From the NCBI GenBank assembly GCA_036250195.1, contig JAVHZZ010000012.1:93259955-93323954 (forward strand): DNA of 64,000 nt, written 5' to 3'. Positions 36,723 through 50,732 of this stretch are shown here, piece by piece. This DNA is from Mixophyes australis (lineage: Eukaryota > Chordata > Amphibia > Anura > Limnodynastidae). Under the pieces are notes generated by a model. That model did no database searches, was not told the origin of the DNA, and saw only the letters and a list, made by a program, of their open reading frames with translations. The translations under genes were made by a program, and so were the position numbers. The number at the start of each line of letters is the position of its first letter. Positions within the stretch are counted from its first letter, which is position 1.

Positions 36723-37028
36723 TTCTATGTGATCTTACAGGCTGTGAGCTTGTGATCAGCGCCTCATACCGCTTTGTGTTCTTAGCACTCCATCTAGTTT
36801 ATGGCTGCGTTCGTCCCCGATTGGTACAGCGCTGCGGAATATGTTGGGCGCTATATAAATAAATGTTGCTAATAATAGTATGAGCATGAGAGCAGTCAGG
36901 AATCGCTCCTCAGTCAGGAGGCTGGCAGCAGCAAATGCCGAAACGCACAAACGTTTTCCTTTTACTTTGTACCGTTTACGTTTGAAAAAAACCTCTCTGG
37001 ATCGATTGTAAGTTATAGAAAACCCATC
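36723..37028. other. Spacer with a GATGAT-tail repeat fragment
   Basis: GATTGGTACAGCGCTGCGGA and GGGCGCTATATAAATAAATG at about 36818-36865 are the 3' tail of the interspersed repeat also seen at 23000, 23522 and 51840. The remainder is unremarkable. Confidence 0.5.
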
Positions 37029-37210
37029 GGGGGGATTAAAATCCCCCCCCCCCCCCGAACTCCCGCCGGGCTAAAACTATTACCGCGCATAATTACTGTT
37101 ATTACGGTAGTACTAACGTCGGCTTTTTGCTCGCAGTGCCGGTTTATATTATCGTAATAACGGTAATATCTATAACGCGGCGGTACTTCGGGGGGAATTC
37201 AATTCCCCCC
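37029..37210. mobile_element. Foldback (hairpin-ended) MITE-like element
   Basis: The left end is a hairpin, GGGGGGATT-AA-AATCCCCCC (37029-37048), extended to C14. The right end is a hairpin, GGGGGGAATT-C-AATTCCCCCC (37190-37210). The two halves also pair with each other: ATTACTGTTATTACGGT in the left half matches the reverse complement of the right half (ATTACCGTTATTACGAT), with CCGCC and CCGGC blocks in parallel order. It is about 180 bp long and non-coding. Confidence 0.6.
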
Positions 37211-39430
37211 ATACCGTCTTACGGTTATAAATGTATCTCTTTAACAACGTGATACGTTTAACATTTGCACCATTTTCATTTTACCTTCAAATAAAAATAA
37301 AAAGATATTTAAAAAAAAACAAAACATTTAACGCCTAGATTCGCTCATTGCGCAAAGGAGCTGGTTTGGGAATTAGGAGGGGGGTTTTGCTTGGCTGGTA
37401 ATTACTGAATCCTGCACACATACTGGTCAGATCTATTTTTATACTGCTACCCCCCCCCCCCCCCCTCCCCCTCCAAACATAGCTGTAACTGAAGTTTTAG
37501 TGCCTGGGGCAAGAAGGAAAATTAATGCCCCTAGCCCTCAACTGTAACCCGATTTAAACTAAATATCCATTGACCCTCCGCACCCTATCAGCTTTGCACC
37601 CTCTCACGCACCCCAAATCGATGTGTGTGTCATTTACATGAAACGGTTTTTCCAGGTGCAAATTTTGGCATCCAGAATGAGCAGCCCTATGGTCTATAAA
37701 TCTTACAAAATCTCAGTGTATGTGACGTTGGCTAATTGCTATGTAATGATTGCTAACAGTTTCATCCGTCACATAAGTTTAGCACAAGCATGCTGCAAGA
37801 ACACAGTGACAGTAGTGCCTAGATCTGTAGTCACTGACACTTATACCTACAGACACACCCCGATCTGAGATACAGAGATGGATGATGGAAAACTAGAGCC
37901 TGAAGATCTGAAACTCTCTGAGTCATAGAGAATGCAGCCTATAGAGGTCTTAGAAGTAATCTTTACACAGCAGTTGGCCAACGTCACTTAAACTGTTTCG
38001 TTACTCACAAACATCCTGCAACAAAACCCTGACACTTTTCTAAGGCCACCGGTCACAATATATACATTAAAATGTCACAATACAGATCCAAACATAACAA
38101 TATAGACATAGCCTCTGAGGCTGGCTGAGGAATTGTTTTAGATGGGGGGGGGGCGGTGTTTGTTTATTTCGTTATATTATAGTATTCCAGCACATGGCAG
38201 TTAATGCTCCAGTCAGGCTTGGGCCGCTGAGTGCCTGTTGTTGGCACATAATACCTTCCCCCCTTCCTGCTCGCTACGCCATACGCTTTTCCTGCCAGAT
38301 CAGACTATAAGGGAAAACTTGGGTGCAATAAGTGGAATTTTGGGCGGCACTTATCACACCAAAGAGAATCCACACCATAGTTGCTGAAATATTTCAATAT
38401 TTTAGCAGGGACACTTTCTGCTGCCCATCACCTCCTCAGATCTTGGAGAACTACAATCCTCAGCAGATCATCTTCACTGGATTTCCATTCACTCTGTTTT
38501 TGCATCGTAAAATACTCAACTGCGAACATATTAAACCCAGCGAATAGGATTGAACGTGCAGAAGAAGAGAAACCTTATTTGGCAGAAGGTCATTACTGAA
38601 AAATAGGGACAGCTACAGGGACAAATCTTTGGAAATTAGGGGCAGTTGGCAGTCATGATTTTGTCCCATTATCCAATAAAGGAATGATTCTCTTGTCCAA
38701 GAAGGAAGTGCTGCCAACTTTTCAGAGATAGCTGCCAGTCTTGCCGAAAGAGCTGCCAACCTAGCAGGAAGAGCTGCCAGATTGCTGGAGATAGCTGACA
38801 AACTCACAGAGTTAAGTGCCAATCCCAAAGAAGATTAAACTGCTAGATATCTACTAAACGATGTCAGAGGGAGTCCAGCGCGAGTCAAGAGGTCCAGAAG
38901 GTATCATGGTTCAGTTCACAGAGCAGAATCCTTCCAGTTGTTTGCAGAATATGTTGACTGGGCTCATTCTTGTTCAAGATCAGTTCCCTCATCATTGCAT
39001 AAGGGACTACAACTCACATCATTGTCTTCATCCTCATAATTATTATTATTGGTACTACAACCCACATGATAATTATCATCGTTAAAGTGAGAGTTATATT
39101 CTTTATTGTCTTTATTGCCAAGAGACTCATTATTGTTCTTCATCATCAGAGTTGTTGCCAAGACTTCCAATATATATGTGGCCCCCCCATCCTTTATACC
39201 ATCCCTCCTGTGTGGGACGCTGGATAGATCGGGGTGTGCGCCTGTAGGTTTATACCTGTGGATATGGTACTAATGCCCGCCTCCTTCCAGAAGCTAGAAG
39301 AATGATCACACTACGCTGTGTTACTGAGAGTACTGCCATTAAATGTAATTGTAATCTTTAACCCAGGTGACTTTACCTTACATGTTAATGATAGTGGCAT
39401 GTTATATTCCCCACTCTCCTGGAGTGTGAG
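37211..39430. other. Unique region with homopolymer runs
   Basis: Mostly single-copy AT-rich DNA with C16 at 37450-37465 and a G run near 38143. A degenerate ~30-bp tandem repeat (AGAGCTGCCA, AGATAGCTGCC) occupies about 38690-38830. ATTATTATT and ATCATC stretches occur near 39035-39150. Small frames (for example 37623-37868 and 38332-38599) have no recognisable domain. Confidence 0.5.
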
Positions 39431-39433
39431 TTA

Positions 39434-39840
39434 GGCTGGGTACACACTACAAAACATCCGACCAATCTGCGAGTACTAACAATTTTACAAACGACTGAAG
39501 TTCCCATCAGTCTGCTGATTCATGCGTACACACTACACACGGTTTACCGTCAGATCTGCGCTATTCAGCTGGTACTATAGTCGTTTAGAGAACGACAGCC
39601 CAGTATTCATCAATTCATTCATTCCTGTCACACTGACTAACCGCCTTGCTATAGCTATGCACATGTCGTTGCAAATATCGTTAGCTTCAGTGACTCTGAA
39701 TCGAAACACTCAGTCTCAGAACGAACTGATGAATTATTCCATCTGCAGCACTCTCTACATTTCTGATTGGCTGATTGTTATATTCACCTCTGAAGCTGAT
39801 AGGTGCATTCTGCATTGATCCTGTCTATATTACAGGATCT
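39434..39840. mobile_element. Harbinger-like MITE, partial
   Basis: TTA (39431-39433) followed by GGCTGGGTACACACTACA matches the left terminus of the complete element at 55076. I could not find a matching right terminus, so the right boundary is uncertain. A second GTACACACTACACACGG at about 39532, in the same orientation, suggests internal rearrangement. Confidence 0.45.
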
Positions 39841-40006
39841 TGTGGCTCTATTTTTATAAATATTTCTTTTGGTGCTTTCATACGTACGTGAGAAGGAACT
39901 TTATACCTGCTGCATTATATCGATCTTAATAGTGAATGTGTTTTTTTGCTATCAAAACAAATGGAAACAAACTTTTCTTGTGCTTGTGCGCTGGTTGTGT
40001 GTATGC
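39841..40006. other. Short AT-rich spacer
   Basis: Unique AT-rich sequence leading into the 89-bp array. Nothing recognised. Confidence 0.6.
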
Positions 40007-43000
40007 GGCTGTAGGGACGCCTGATGTCATCCTGGTGTATGTACTACTGGTGCGAGCTGGGCCCATCACACACTGCCCACCTAGAATGTTATGGGGGCTG
40101 TAGGGACGCCTGATGTCATCCTGGTGTATGTACTACTGGTGCGAGCTGGGCCCATCACACACTGCCCACCTAGAATGTTATGGGGGCTGTAGGGACGCCT
40201 GATGTCATCCTGGTGCAGGTACTACTGGTGCGAGCTGGGCCCATCACACACAGCCCACCTAGAATGTTATGGGGGCTGTAGGGACGCCTGATGTCATCCT
40301 GGTGTATGTACTACTGGTGCGAGCTGGGCCCATCACACACTGCCCACCTAGAATGTTATGGGGGCTGTAGGGACGCCTGATGTCATCCTGGTGCAGGTAC
40401 TACTGGTGCGAGCTGGGCCCATCACACACTGCCCACCTAGAATGTTATGGGGGCTGTAGGGACGCCTGGTGTCATCCTGGTGTATGTACTACTGGTGCGA
40501 GCTGGGCCCATCACACACTGCCCACCTAGAATGTTATGGGGGCTGTAGGGACGCCTGATGTCATCCTGGTGCAGGTACTACTGGTGCGAGCTGGGCCCAT
40601 CACACACTGCCCACCTAGAATGTTATGGGGGCTGTAGGGACGCCTGATGTCATCCTGGTGCAGGTACTACTGGTGCGAGCTGGGCACATCACACACAGCC
40701 CACCTAGAATATTATGGGGACTGTAGGGACACCTGGTGTCATCCTGGTGCAGGTACTACTGGTGCGAGCTGGGCCCATCACACACTGCCCACCTAGAATG
40801 TTATGGGGGCTGTAGGGACAACTGGTGTCATCCTGGTGTATGTACTACTGGTGCGAGCTGGGCCCATCACACACTGCCCACCTAGAATGTTATGGGGGCT
40901 GTAGGTGCACCTGGTGTCATCCTGGTGCAGGTACTACTGGTGCGAGCTGGGCCCATCACACACTGCCCACCTAGAATGTTATGGGGGCTGTAGGTGCACC
41001 TGGTGTCATCCTGGTGTATGTACTACTGGTGCGAGCTGGGCCCATCACACACAGCCCACCTAGAATGTTATGGGGGCTGTAGGTGCACCTGGTGTCATCC
41101 TGGTGTATGTACTACTGGTGCGAGCTGGGCCCATCACACACAGCCCACCTAGAATGTTATGGGGGCTGCAGGTGCACCTGGTGTCATCCTGGTGCAGGTA
41201 CTACTGGTGCGAGCTGGGCCCATCACACACTGCCCACCTAGAATGTTATGGGGGCTGTAGGGACGCCTGGTGTCATCCTGGTGCAGGTACTACTGGTGCG
41301 AGCTGGGCCCATCACACACTGCCCACCTAGAATGTTATGGGGGCTGTAGGTGCACCTGGTGTCATCCTGGTGTATGTACTACTGGTGCGAGCTGGGCCCA
41401 TCACACACTGCCCACCTAGAATGTTATGGGGGCTGTAGGTGCACCTGGTGTCATCCTGGTGTATGTACTACTGGTGCGAGCTGGGCCCATCACACACAGC
41501 CCACCTAGAATGTTATGGGGGCTGCAGGTGCACCTGGTGTCATCCTGGTGCAGGTACTACTGGTGCGAGCTGGGCCCATCACACACTGCCCACCTAGAAT
41601 GTTATGGGGGCTGTAGGTGCACCTGGTGTCATCCTGGTGTATGTACTACTGGTGCGAGCTGGGCCCATCACACACAGCCCACCTAGAATGTTATGGGGGC
41701 TGCAGGTGCACCTGGTGTCATCCTGGTGCAGGTACTACTGGTGCGAGCTGGGCCCATCACACACTGCCCACCTAGAATGTTATGGGGGCTGTAGGGACGC
41801 CTGGTGTCATCCTGGTGCAGGTACTACTGGTGCGAGCTGGGCCCATCACACACTGCCCACCTAGAATGTTATGGGGGCTGTAGGGATACCTGGTGTCATC
41901 CTGGTGCAGGTACTACTGGTGCGAGCTGGGCCCATCACACACTGCCCACCTAGAATGTTATGGGGGCTGCAGGGACGCCTGGTGTCATCCTGGTGCAGGT
42001 ACTACTGGTGCGAGCTGGGCCCATCACACACTGCCCACCTAGAATGTTATGGGGGCTGTAGGGACACCTGGTGTCATCCTGGTGCAGGTACTACTGGTGC
42101 GAGCTGGGCCCATCACACACTGCCCACCTAGAATGTTATGGGGGCTGTAGGGACGCCTGGTGTCATCCTGGTGCAGGTACTACTGGTGCGAGCTGGGCCC
42201 ATCACACACTGCCCACCTAGAATGTTATGGGGGCTGTAGGGACGCCTGGTGTCATCCTGGTGCAGGTACTACTGGTGCGAGCTGGGCACATCACACACTG
42301 CCCACCTAGAATGTTATGGGGGCTGTAGGGACACCTGGTGTCATCCTGGTGCAGGTACTACTGGTGCGAGCTGGGCCCATCACACACTGCCCACCTAGAA
42401 TGTTATGGGGGCTGTAGGGACGCCTGGTGTCATCCTGGTGCAGGTACTACTGGTGCGAGCTGGGTCCATCACACACTGCCCACCTAGAATGTTATGGGGG
42501 CTGTAGGGACAACTGGTGTCATCCTGGTGCAGGTACTACTGGTGCGAGCTGGGCCCATCACACACTGCCCACCTAGAATGTTATGGGGGCTGTAGGGACG
42601 CCTGATGTCATCCTGGTGCAGGTACTACTGGTGCGAGCTGGGCCCATCACACACTGCCCACCAAGAATGTTATGGGGGCTGTAGGGATGCCTGGTGTCCT
42701 CCTGGTGTATGTACTACTGGTGCGAGCTGGGCCCATCACACACTGCCCACCTAGAATGTTATGGGGGCTGTAGGGACACCTGGTGTCATCCTGGTGCAGG
42801 TACTACTGGTGCGAGCTGGGCCCATCACACACTGCCCACCTAGAATGTTATGGGGGCTGCAGGTGCACCTGGTGTCATCCTGGTGCAGGTACTACTGGTG
42901 CGAGCTGGGCCCATCACACACTGCCCACCTAGAATGTTATGGGGGCTGTAGGGACGCCTGGTGTCATCCTGGTGCAGGTACTACTGGTGCGAGCTGGGCA

Positions 43001-46000
43001 CATCACACACTGCCCACCTAGAATGTTATGGGGGCTGTAGGGACGCCTGGTGTCATCCTGGTGCAGGTACTACTGGTGCGAGCTGGGCCCATCACACACT
43101 GCCCACCTAGAATGTTATGGGGGCTGTAGGGACAACTGGTGTCATCCTGGTGCAGGTACTACTGGTGCGAGCTGGGCCCATCACACACTGCCCACCTAGA
43201 ATGTTATGGGGGCTGTAGGGACGCCTGGTGTCCTCCTGGTGTATGTACTACTGGTGCGAGCTGGGCCCATCACACACTGCCCACCTAGAATGTTATGGGG
43301 GCTGTAGGGACAACTGGTGTCATCCTGGTGTATGTACTACTGGTGCGAGCTGGGCCCATCACACACAGCCCACCTAGAATGTTATGGGGGCTGTAGGGAC
43401 GCCTGATGTCATCCTGGTGCAGGTACTACTGGTGCGAGCTGGGCCCATCACACACAGCCCACCTAGAATGTTATGGGGCTGCAGGTGCGCCTGGTGTCAT
43501 CCTGGTGTATGTACTACTGGTGCGAGCTGGGCCCATCACACACTGCCCACCTAGAATGTTATGGGGCTGTAGGGACGCCTGGTGTCCTCCTGGTGTATGT
43601 ACTACTGGTGCGAGCTGGGCCCATCACACACTGCCCACCTTGAATGTTATGGGGGCTGCAGGTGCGCCTGGTGTCATCCTGGTGTATGTACTACTGGTGC
43701 GAGCTGGGCACATCACACACAGCCCACCTAGAATGTTATGGGGGCTGTAGGGACGCCTGATGTCATCCTGGTGCAGGTACTACTGGTGCGAGCTGGGCAC
43801 ATCACACACAGCCCACCTAGAATGTTATGGGGGCTGCAGGTGCACCTGGTGTCATCCTGGTGCAGGTACTACTGGTGCGAGCTGGGCACATCACACACAG
43901 CCCACCTAGAATGTTATGGGGGCTGCAGGTGCACCTGGTGTCATCCTGGTGTATGTACTACTGGTGCGAGCTGGGCCCATCACACACAGCCCCCCTAGAA
44001 TGTTATGGGGGCTGTAGGGACGCCTGATGTCATCCTGGTGTATGTACTACTGGTGCGAGCTGGGCCCATCACACACTGCCCACCTAGAATGTTATGGGGC
44101 TGCAGGTGCGCCTGGTGTCATCCTGGTGTATGTACTACTGGTGCGAGCTGGGCCCATCACACACTGCCCACCTAGAATGTTATGGGGGCTGCAGGTGCGC
44201 CTGGTGTCATCCTGGTGTATGTACTACTGGTGCGAGCTGGGCCCATCACACACAGCCCACCTAGAATGTTATGGGGGCTGTAGGGACGCCTGATGTCATC
44301 CTGGTGCAGGTACTACTGGTGCGAGCTGGGCACATCACACACAGCCCACCTAGAATGTTATGGGGGCTGCAGGTGCACCTGGTGTCATCCTGGTGTATGT
44401 ACTACTGGTGCGAGCTGGGCACATCACACACAGCCCACCTAGAATGTTATGGGGGCTGCAGGTGCACCTGGTGTCATCCTGGTGTATGTACTACTGGTGC
44501 GAGCTGGGCACATCACACACAGCCCACCTAGAATGTTATGGGGGCTGCAGGTGCACCTGGTGTCATCCTGGTGCAGGTACTACTGGTGCGAGCTGGGCAC
44601 ATCACACACAGCCCACCTAGAATGTTATGGGGGCTGTAGGGACGCCTGATGTCATCCTGGTGCAGGTACTACTGGTGCGAGCTGGGCACATCACACACAG
44701 CCCACCTAGAATGTTATGGGGGCTGCAGGTGCACCTGGTGTCATCCTGGTGTATGTACTACTGGTGCGAGCTGGGCACATCACACACAGCCCACCTAGAA
44801 TGTTATGGGGGCTGCAGGTGCACCTGGTGTCATCCTGGTGCAGGTACTACTGGTGCGAGCTGGGCACATCACACACTGCCCACCTAGAATGTTATGGGGG
44901 CTGTAGGGACGCCTAATGTCATCCTGGTGCAGGTACTACTGGTGCGAGCTGGGCCCATCACACACTGCCCACCTAGAATATTATGGGGGCTGTAGGGACA
45001 CCTGGTGTCATCCTGGTGTATGTACTACTGGTGCGAGCTGGGCCCATCACACACAGCCCACCTAGAATGTTATGGGGCTGTAGGGACGCCTGGTGTCATC
45101 CTGGTGCAGGTACTACTGGTGCGAGCTGGGCCCATCACACACAGCCCACCTAGAATGTTATGGGGGCTGTAGGGACGCCTGATGTCATCCTGGTGTATGT
45201 ACTACTGGTGCGAGCTGGGCACATCACACACAGCCCACCTAGAATGTTATGGGGGCTGTAGGGACGCCTGATGTCATCCTGGTGTATGTACTACTGGTGC
45301 GAGCTGGGCACATCACACACAGCCCACCTAGAATGTTATGGGGGCTGTAGGGACGCCTGATGTCATCCTGGTGTATGTACTACTGGTGCGAGCTGGGCCC
45401 ATCACACACTGCCCACCTAGAATGTTATGGGGGCTGCAGGTGCACCTGGTGTCATCCTGGTGTATGTACTACTGGTGCGAGCTGGGCACATCACACACAG
45501 CCCACCTAGAATGTTATGGGGGCTGTAGGGACGCCTGATGTCATCCTGGTGTATGTACTACTGGTGCGAGCTGGGCCCATCACACACTGCCCACCTAGAA
45601 TGTTATGGGGGCTGTAGGGACGCCTGATGTCATCCTGGTGTATGTACTACTGGTGCGAGCTGGGCCCATCACACACTGCCCACCTAGAATGTTATGGGGC
45701 TGCAGGTGCGCCTGGTGTCATCCTGGTGTATGTACTACTGGTGCGAGCTGGGCCCATCACACACTGCCCACCTAGAATGTTATGGGGGCTGCAGGTGCAC
45801 CTGGTGTCATCCTGGTGCAGGTACTACTGGTGCGAGCTGGGCCCATCACACACTGCCCACCTAGAATGTTATGGGGGCTGTAGGGACGCCTGATGTCATC
45901 CTGGTGTATGTACTACTGGTGCGAGCTGGGCACATCACACACAGCCCACCTAGAATGTTATGGGGGCTGTAGGGACGCCTGATGTCATCCTGGTGTATGT

Positions 46001-49000
46001 ACTACTGGTGCGAGCTGGGCACATCACACACAGCCCACCTAGAATGTTATGGGGGCTGTAGGGACGCCTGATGTCATCCTGGTGTATGTACTACTGGTGC
46101 GAGCTGGGCCCATCACACACTGCCCACCTAGAATGTTATGGGGCTGCAGGTGCGCCTGGTGTCATCCTGGTGTATGTACTACTGGTGCGAGCTGGGCCCA
46201 TCACACACTGCCCACCTAGAATGTTATGGGGGCTGCAGGTGCACCTGGTGTCATCCTGGTGTATGTACTACTGGTGCGAGCTGGGCACATCACACACAGC
46301 CCACCTAGAATGTTATGGGGGCTGTAGGGACGCCTGGTGTCATCCTGGTGCAGGTACTACTGGTGCGAGCTGGGCCCATCACACACTGCCCACCTAGAAT
46401 GTTATGGGGGCTGCAGGTGCACCTGGTGTCATCCTGGTGTATGTACTACTGGTGCGAGCTGGGCCCATCACACACAGCCCACCTAGAATGTTATGGGGGC
46501 TGTAGGGACACCTGGTGTCATCCTGGTGTATGTACTACTGGTGCGAGCTGGGCCCATCACACACTGCCCACCTAGAATGTTATGGGGGCTGTAGGGACGC
46601 CTGATGTCATCCTGGTGCAGGTACTACTGGTGCGAGCTGGGCACATCACACACAGCCCACCTAGAATGTTATGGGGACTGTAGGGACACCTGGTGTCATC
46701 CTGGTGCAGGTACTACTGGTGCGAGCTGGGCACATCACACACTGCCCACCTAGAATGTTATGGGGACTGTAGGGACACCTGGTGTCATCCTGGTGTATGT
46801 ACTACTGGTGCGAGCTGGGCACATCACACACTGCCCACTTAGAATGTTATGGGGACTGTAGGGACACCTGGTGTCATCCTGGTGTATGTACTACTGGTGC
46901 GAGCTGGGCACATCACACACTGCCCACCTAGAATGTTATGGGGGCTGTAGGGACGCCTGGTGTCATCCTGGTGCAGGTACTACTGGTGCGAGCTGGGCCC
47001 ATCACACACTGCCCATCTAGAATGTTATGGGGGCTGTAGGGACGCCTGGTGTCATCCTGGTGTATGTACTACTGGTGCGAGCTGGGCACATCACACACAG
47101 CCCACCTAGAATGTTATGGGGGCTGTAGGGACGCCTGGTGTCATCCTGGTGCAGGTACTACTGGTGCGAGCTGGGCACATCACACACTGCCCACCTAGAA
47201 TGTTATGGGGACTGTAGGGACGCCTGGTGTCATCCTGGTGTATGTACTACTGGTGCGAGCTGGGCACATCACACACTGCCCACCTAGAATGTTATGGGGG
47301 CTGTAGGGACGCCTGATGTCATCCTGGTGCAGGTACTACTGGTGCGAGCTGGGCACATCACACACAGCCCACCTAGAATGTTATGGGGACTGTAGGGACA
47401 CCTGGTGTCATCCTGGTGCAGGTACTACTGGTGCGAGCTGGGCCCATCACACACTGCCCACCTAGAATGTTATGGGGACTGTAGGGACACCTGGTGTCAT
47501 CCTGGTGTATGTACTACTGGTGCGAGCTGGGCACATCACACACTGCCCACCTAGAATGTTATGGGGGCTGTAGGGACGCCTGATGTCATCCTGGTGTATG
47601 TACTACTGGTGCGAGCTGGGCACATCACACACAGCCCACCTAGAATGTTATGGGGGCTGTAGGGACGCCTGATGTCATCCTGGTGTATGTACTACTGGTG
47701 CGAGCTGGGCACATCACACACTGCCCACCTACAATGTTATGGGGGCTGTAGGGATGCCTGGTGTCATCCTGGTGCAGGTACTACTGGTGCGAGCTGGGCA
47801 CATCACACACTGCCCACCTACAATGTTATGGGGGCTGTAGGGACGCCTGGTGTCATCCTGGTGCAGGTACTACTGGTGCGAGCTGGGCACATCACACACA
47901 GCCCACCTAGAATGTTATGGGGCTGTAGGGACGCCTGATGTCATCCTGGTGCAGGTACTACTGGTGCGAGCTGGGCACATCACACACTGCCCACCTAGAA
48001 TGTTATGGGGGCTGTAGGGACGCCTGATGTCATCCTGGTGCAGGTACTACTGGTGCGAGCTGGGCACATCACACACAGCCCACCTAGAATGTTATGGGGA
48101 CTGTAGGGACACCTGGTGTCATCCTGGTGTATGTACTACTGGTGCGAGCTGGGCACATCACACACTGCCCACCTAGAATGTTATGGGGGCTGTAGGGACG
48201 CCTGATGTCATCCTGGTGTATGTACTACTGGTGCGAGCTGGGCACATCACACACAGCCCACCTAGAATGTTATGGGGGCTGTAGGGACGCCTGATGTCAT
48301 CCTGGTGTATGTACTACTGGTGCGAGCTGGGCACATCACACACTGCCCACCTACAATGTTATGGGGGCTGTAGGGACGCCTGGTGTCATCCTGGTGTATG
48401 TACTACTGGTGCGAGCTGGGCACATCACACACTGCCCACCTACAATGTTATGGGGGCTGTAGGGACGCCTGGTGTCATCCTGGTGCAGGTACTACTGGTG
48501 CGAGCTGGGCACATCACACACTGCCCACCTACAATGTTATGGGGGCTGTAGGGACGCCTGGTGTCATCCTGGTGTATGTACTACTGGTGCGAGCTGGGCA
48601 CATCACACACTGCCCACCTACAATGTTATGGGGGCTGTAGGGACGCCTGGTGTCATCCTGGTGTATGTACTACTGGTGCGAGCTGGGCACATCACACACT
48701 GCCCATCTAGAATGTTATGGGGGCTGTAGGGACGCCTGGTGTCATCCTGGTGTATGTACTACTGGTGCGAGCTGGGCACATCACACACTGCCCACCTAGA
48801 ATGTTATGGGGACTGTAGGGACGCCTGGTGTCATCCTGGTGCAGGTACTACTGGTGCGAGCTGGGCCCATCACACACTGCCCATCTAGAATGTTATGGGG
48901 GCTGTAGGGACGCCTGGTGTCATCCTGGTGTATGTACTACTGGTGCGAGCTGGGCACATCACACACAGCCCACCTACAATGTTATGGGGGCTGTAGGGAC

Positions 49001-49974
49001 GCCTGGTGTCATCCTGGTGCAGGTACTACTGGTGCGAGCTGGGCACATCACACACTGCCCACCTAGAATGTTATGGGGACTGTAGGGACGCCTGATGTCA
49101 TCCTGGTGCAGGTACTACTGGTGCGAGCTGGGCACATCACACACAGCCCACCTAGAATGTTATGGGGACTGTAGGGACGCCTGGTGTCATCCTGGTGCAG
49201 GTACTACTGGTGCGAGCTGGGCCCATCACACACTGCCCACCTAGAATGTTATGGGGGCTGTAGGGACGCCTGGTGTCATCCTGGTGCAGGTACTACTGGT
49301 GCGAGCTGGGCACATCACACACTGCCCACCTAGAATGTTATGGGGGCTGTAGGGACACCTGGTGTCATCCTGGTGCAGGTACTACTGGTGCGAGCTGGGC
49401 CCATCACACACAGCCCACCTAGAATGTTATGGGGACTGTAGGGACGCCTGGTGTCATCCTGGTGCAGGTACTACTGGTGCGAGCTGGGCCCATCACACAC
49501 AGCCCACCTAGAATGTTATGGGGGCTGTAGGGACGCCTGATGTCATCCTGGTGCAGGTACTACTGGTGCGAGCTGGGCACATCACACACAGCCCACCTAG
49601 AATGTTATGGGGACTGTAGGGACGCCTGGTGTCATCCTGGTGCAGGTACTACTGGTGCGAGCTGGGCCCATCACACACTGCCCACCTAGAATGTTATGGG
49701 GGCTGTAGGGACGCCTGGTGTCATCCTGGTGCAGGTACTACTGGTGCGAGCTGGGCACATCACACACTGCCCACCTAGAATGTTATGGGGGCTGTAGGGA
49801 CGCCTGATGTCATCCTGGTGTATGTACTACTGGTGCGAGCTGGGCCCATCACACACAGCCCACCTAGAATGTTATGGGGGCTGTAGGGACGCCTGGTGTC
49901 ATCCTGGTGCAGGTACTACTGGTGCGAGCTGGGCCCATCACACACTGCCCACCTAGAATGTTATGGGGGCTGTA
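40007..49974. repeat. 89-bp tandem array, ~112 copies
   Basis: The longest array in the window, nearly 10 kb. The 89-bp unit has the landmarks GACGCCTGATGTCATCCTGG, TACTACTGGTGCGAGCTGGG and CCCACCTAGAATGTTATGGG. Alleles include GTGTATGTAC/GTGCAGGTAC, GGGCCCATC/GGGCACATC, CACACTGCC/CACACAGCC and GGGACGCC/GGTGCACC. A few units lack one G (88 bp). Multi-unit blocks repeat, for example the stretch at 45627 recurs 444 bp later at 46071. The many frames of 66-115 codons are shadows: three units (267 bp) make one frame period. Confidence 0.98.
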
Positions 49975-50225
49975 TACCCAATGAGGAGATACAATGATAA
50001 GTCTATGTACACAGGAGAGGAATCTGCTTTGTATAGGAAACATCCAGATCACATTCCTCAGTCTCTCCGTGACACGTGGAGATCGGTACAGACGTCAGCG
50101 GCTTAGTCCACGTATGAAAGGTTTTATCTGGATGGAATATATGCAGTATATGTATTAATGCAGAGAGAGATCTCTATGAGTCAGTGGCCTAGGAGCCCTT
50201 ACCCCTCCGGTCACCCTACATGGCA
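49975..50225. other. Unique spacer
   Basis: About 250 bp of single-copy sequence after the 89-bp array. No feature recognised. Confidence 0.6.
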
Positions 50226-50425
50226 GGCTGCAATGCTGGGATACCCCCTAACTGTCCCTATTGTGGAGGGACAATCCCAGTCTCCCTTACCCAAAAATAC
50301 CCCTTGAATTGCTCTACACTCCAGAGCACCATAACTCTTCTCTCAAGTCCGAGCAAACGTTACAAGACGCCGGACGGTGGGATAGTCCCCAGAAATCAGG
50401 ACAGTTAGTAGGTGTGCATCACACA
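50226..50425. mobile_element. Short interspersed repeat remnant
   Basis: It begins GGGATACCCCCTAACTGTCC and ends AATCAGGACAGTTAGTAGG followed by TGTGCATC. The two ends are roughly inverted (CTAACTGTCC versus GGACAGTTAG) and match the ends of the remnant at 22268-22441. Non-coding; family not named. Confidence 0.45.
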
Positions 50426-50732
50426 CATGTATGTGCAGCTGTTACCAGCAGAACCGAGACCAAGCTGCAAATAATTCATACATTACTGTGGGAAAATCGT
50501 CTTTATATAATATTGGAAAATGTCATTCTGTATATCTGTGTACAGAGACAGAACTCTACACTTCCTCTCTCTCCAGAAGTGTCAGCTCACGGTACACAGT
50601 TGGGTTAGGGCTCACTCGGTTTTCTCACCCTCATTGTATCCTATAAGTACATATTTACCGAGCACACACACACTGCATCCGGCTGCACGAGAAACGTATT
50701 TCACTTTCTATTCCTATTCCCATATAGCCGTC
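50426..50732. other. Unique spacer
   Basis: Single-copy DNA. Overlapping frames of 71-115 codons show no recognisable motif. Confidence 0.55.

Noticed and set aside
50226..50425. CPYC-type zinc-binding peptide in the 62-codon frame at 50220
   Set aside because: The short CPYCGG-like peptide arises from an interspersed repeat remnant with inverted ends; there is no second metal-binding pair.
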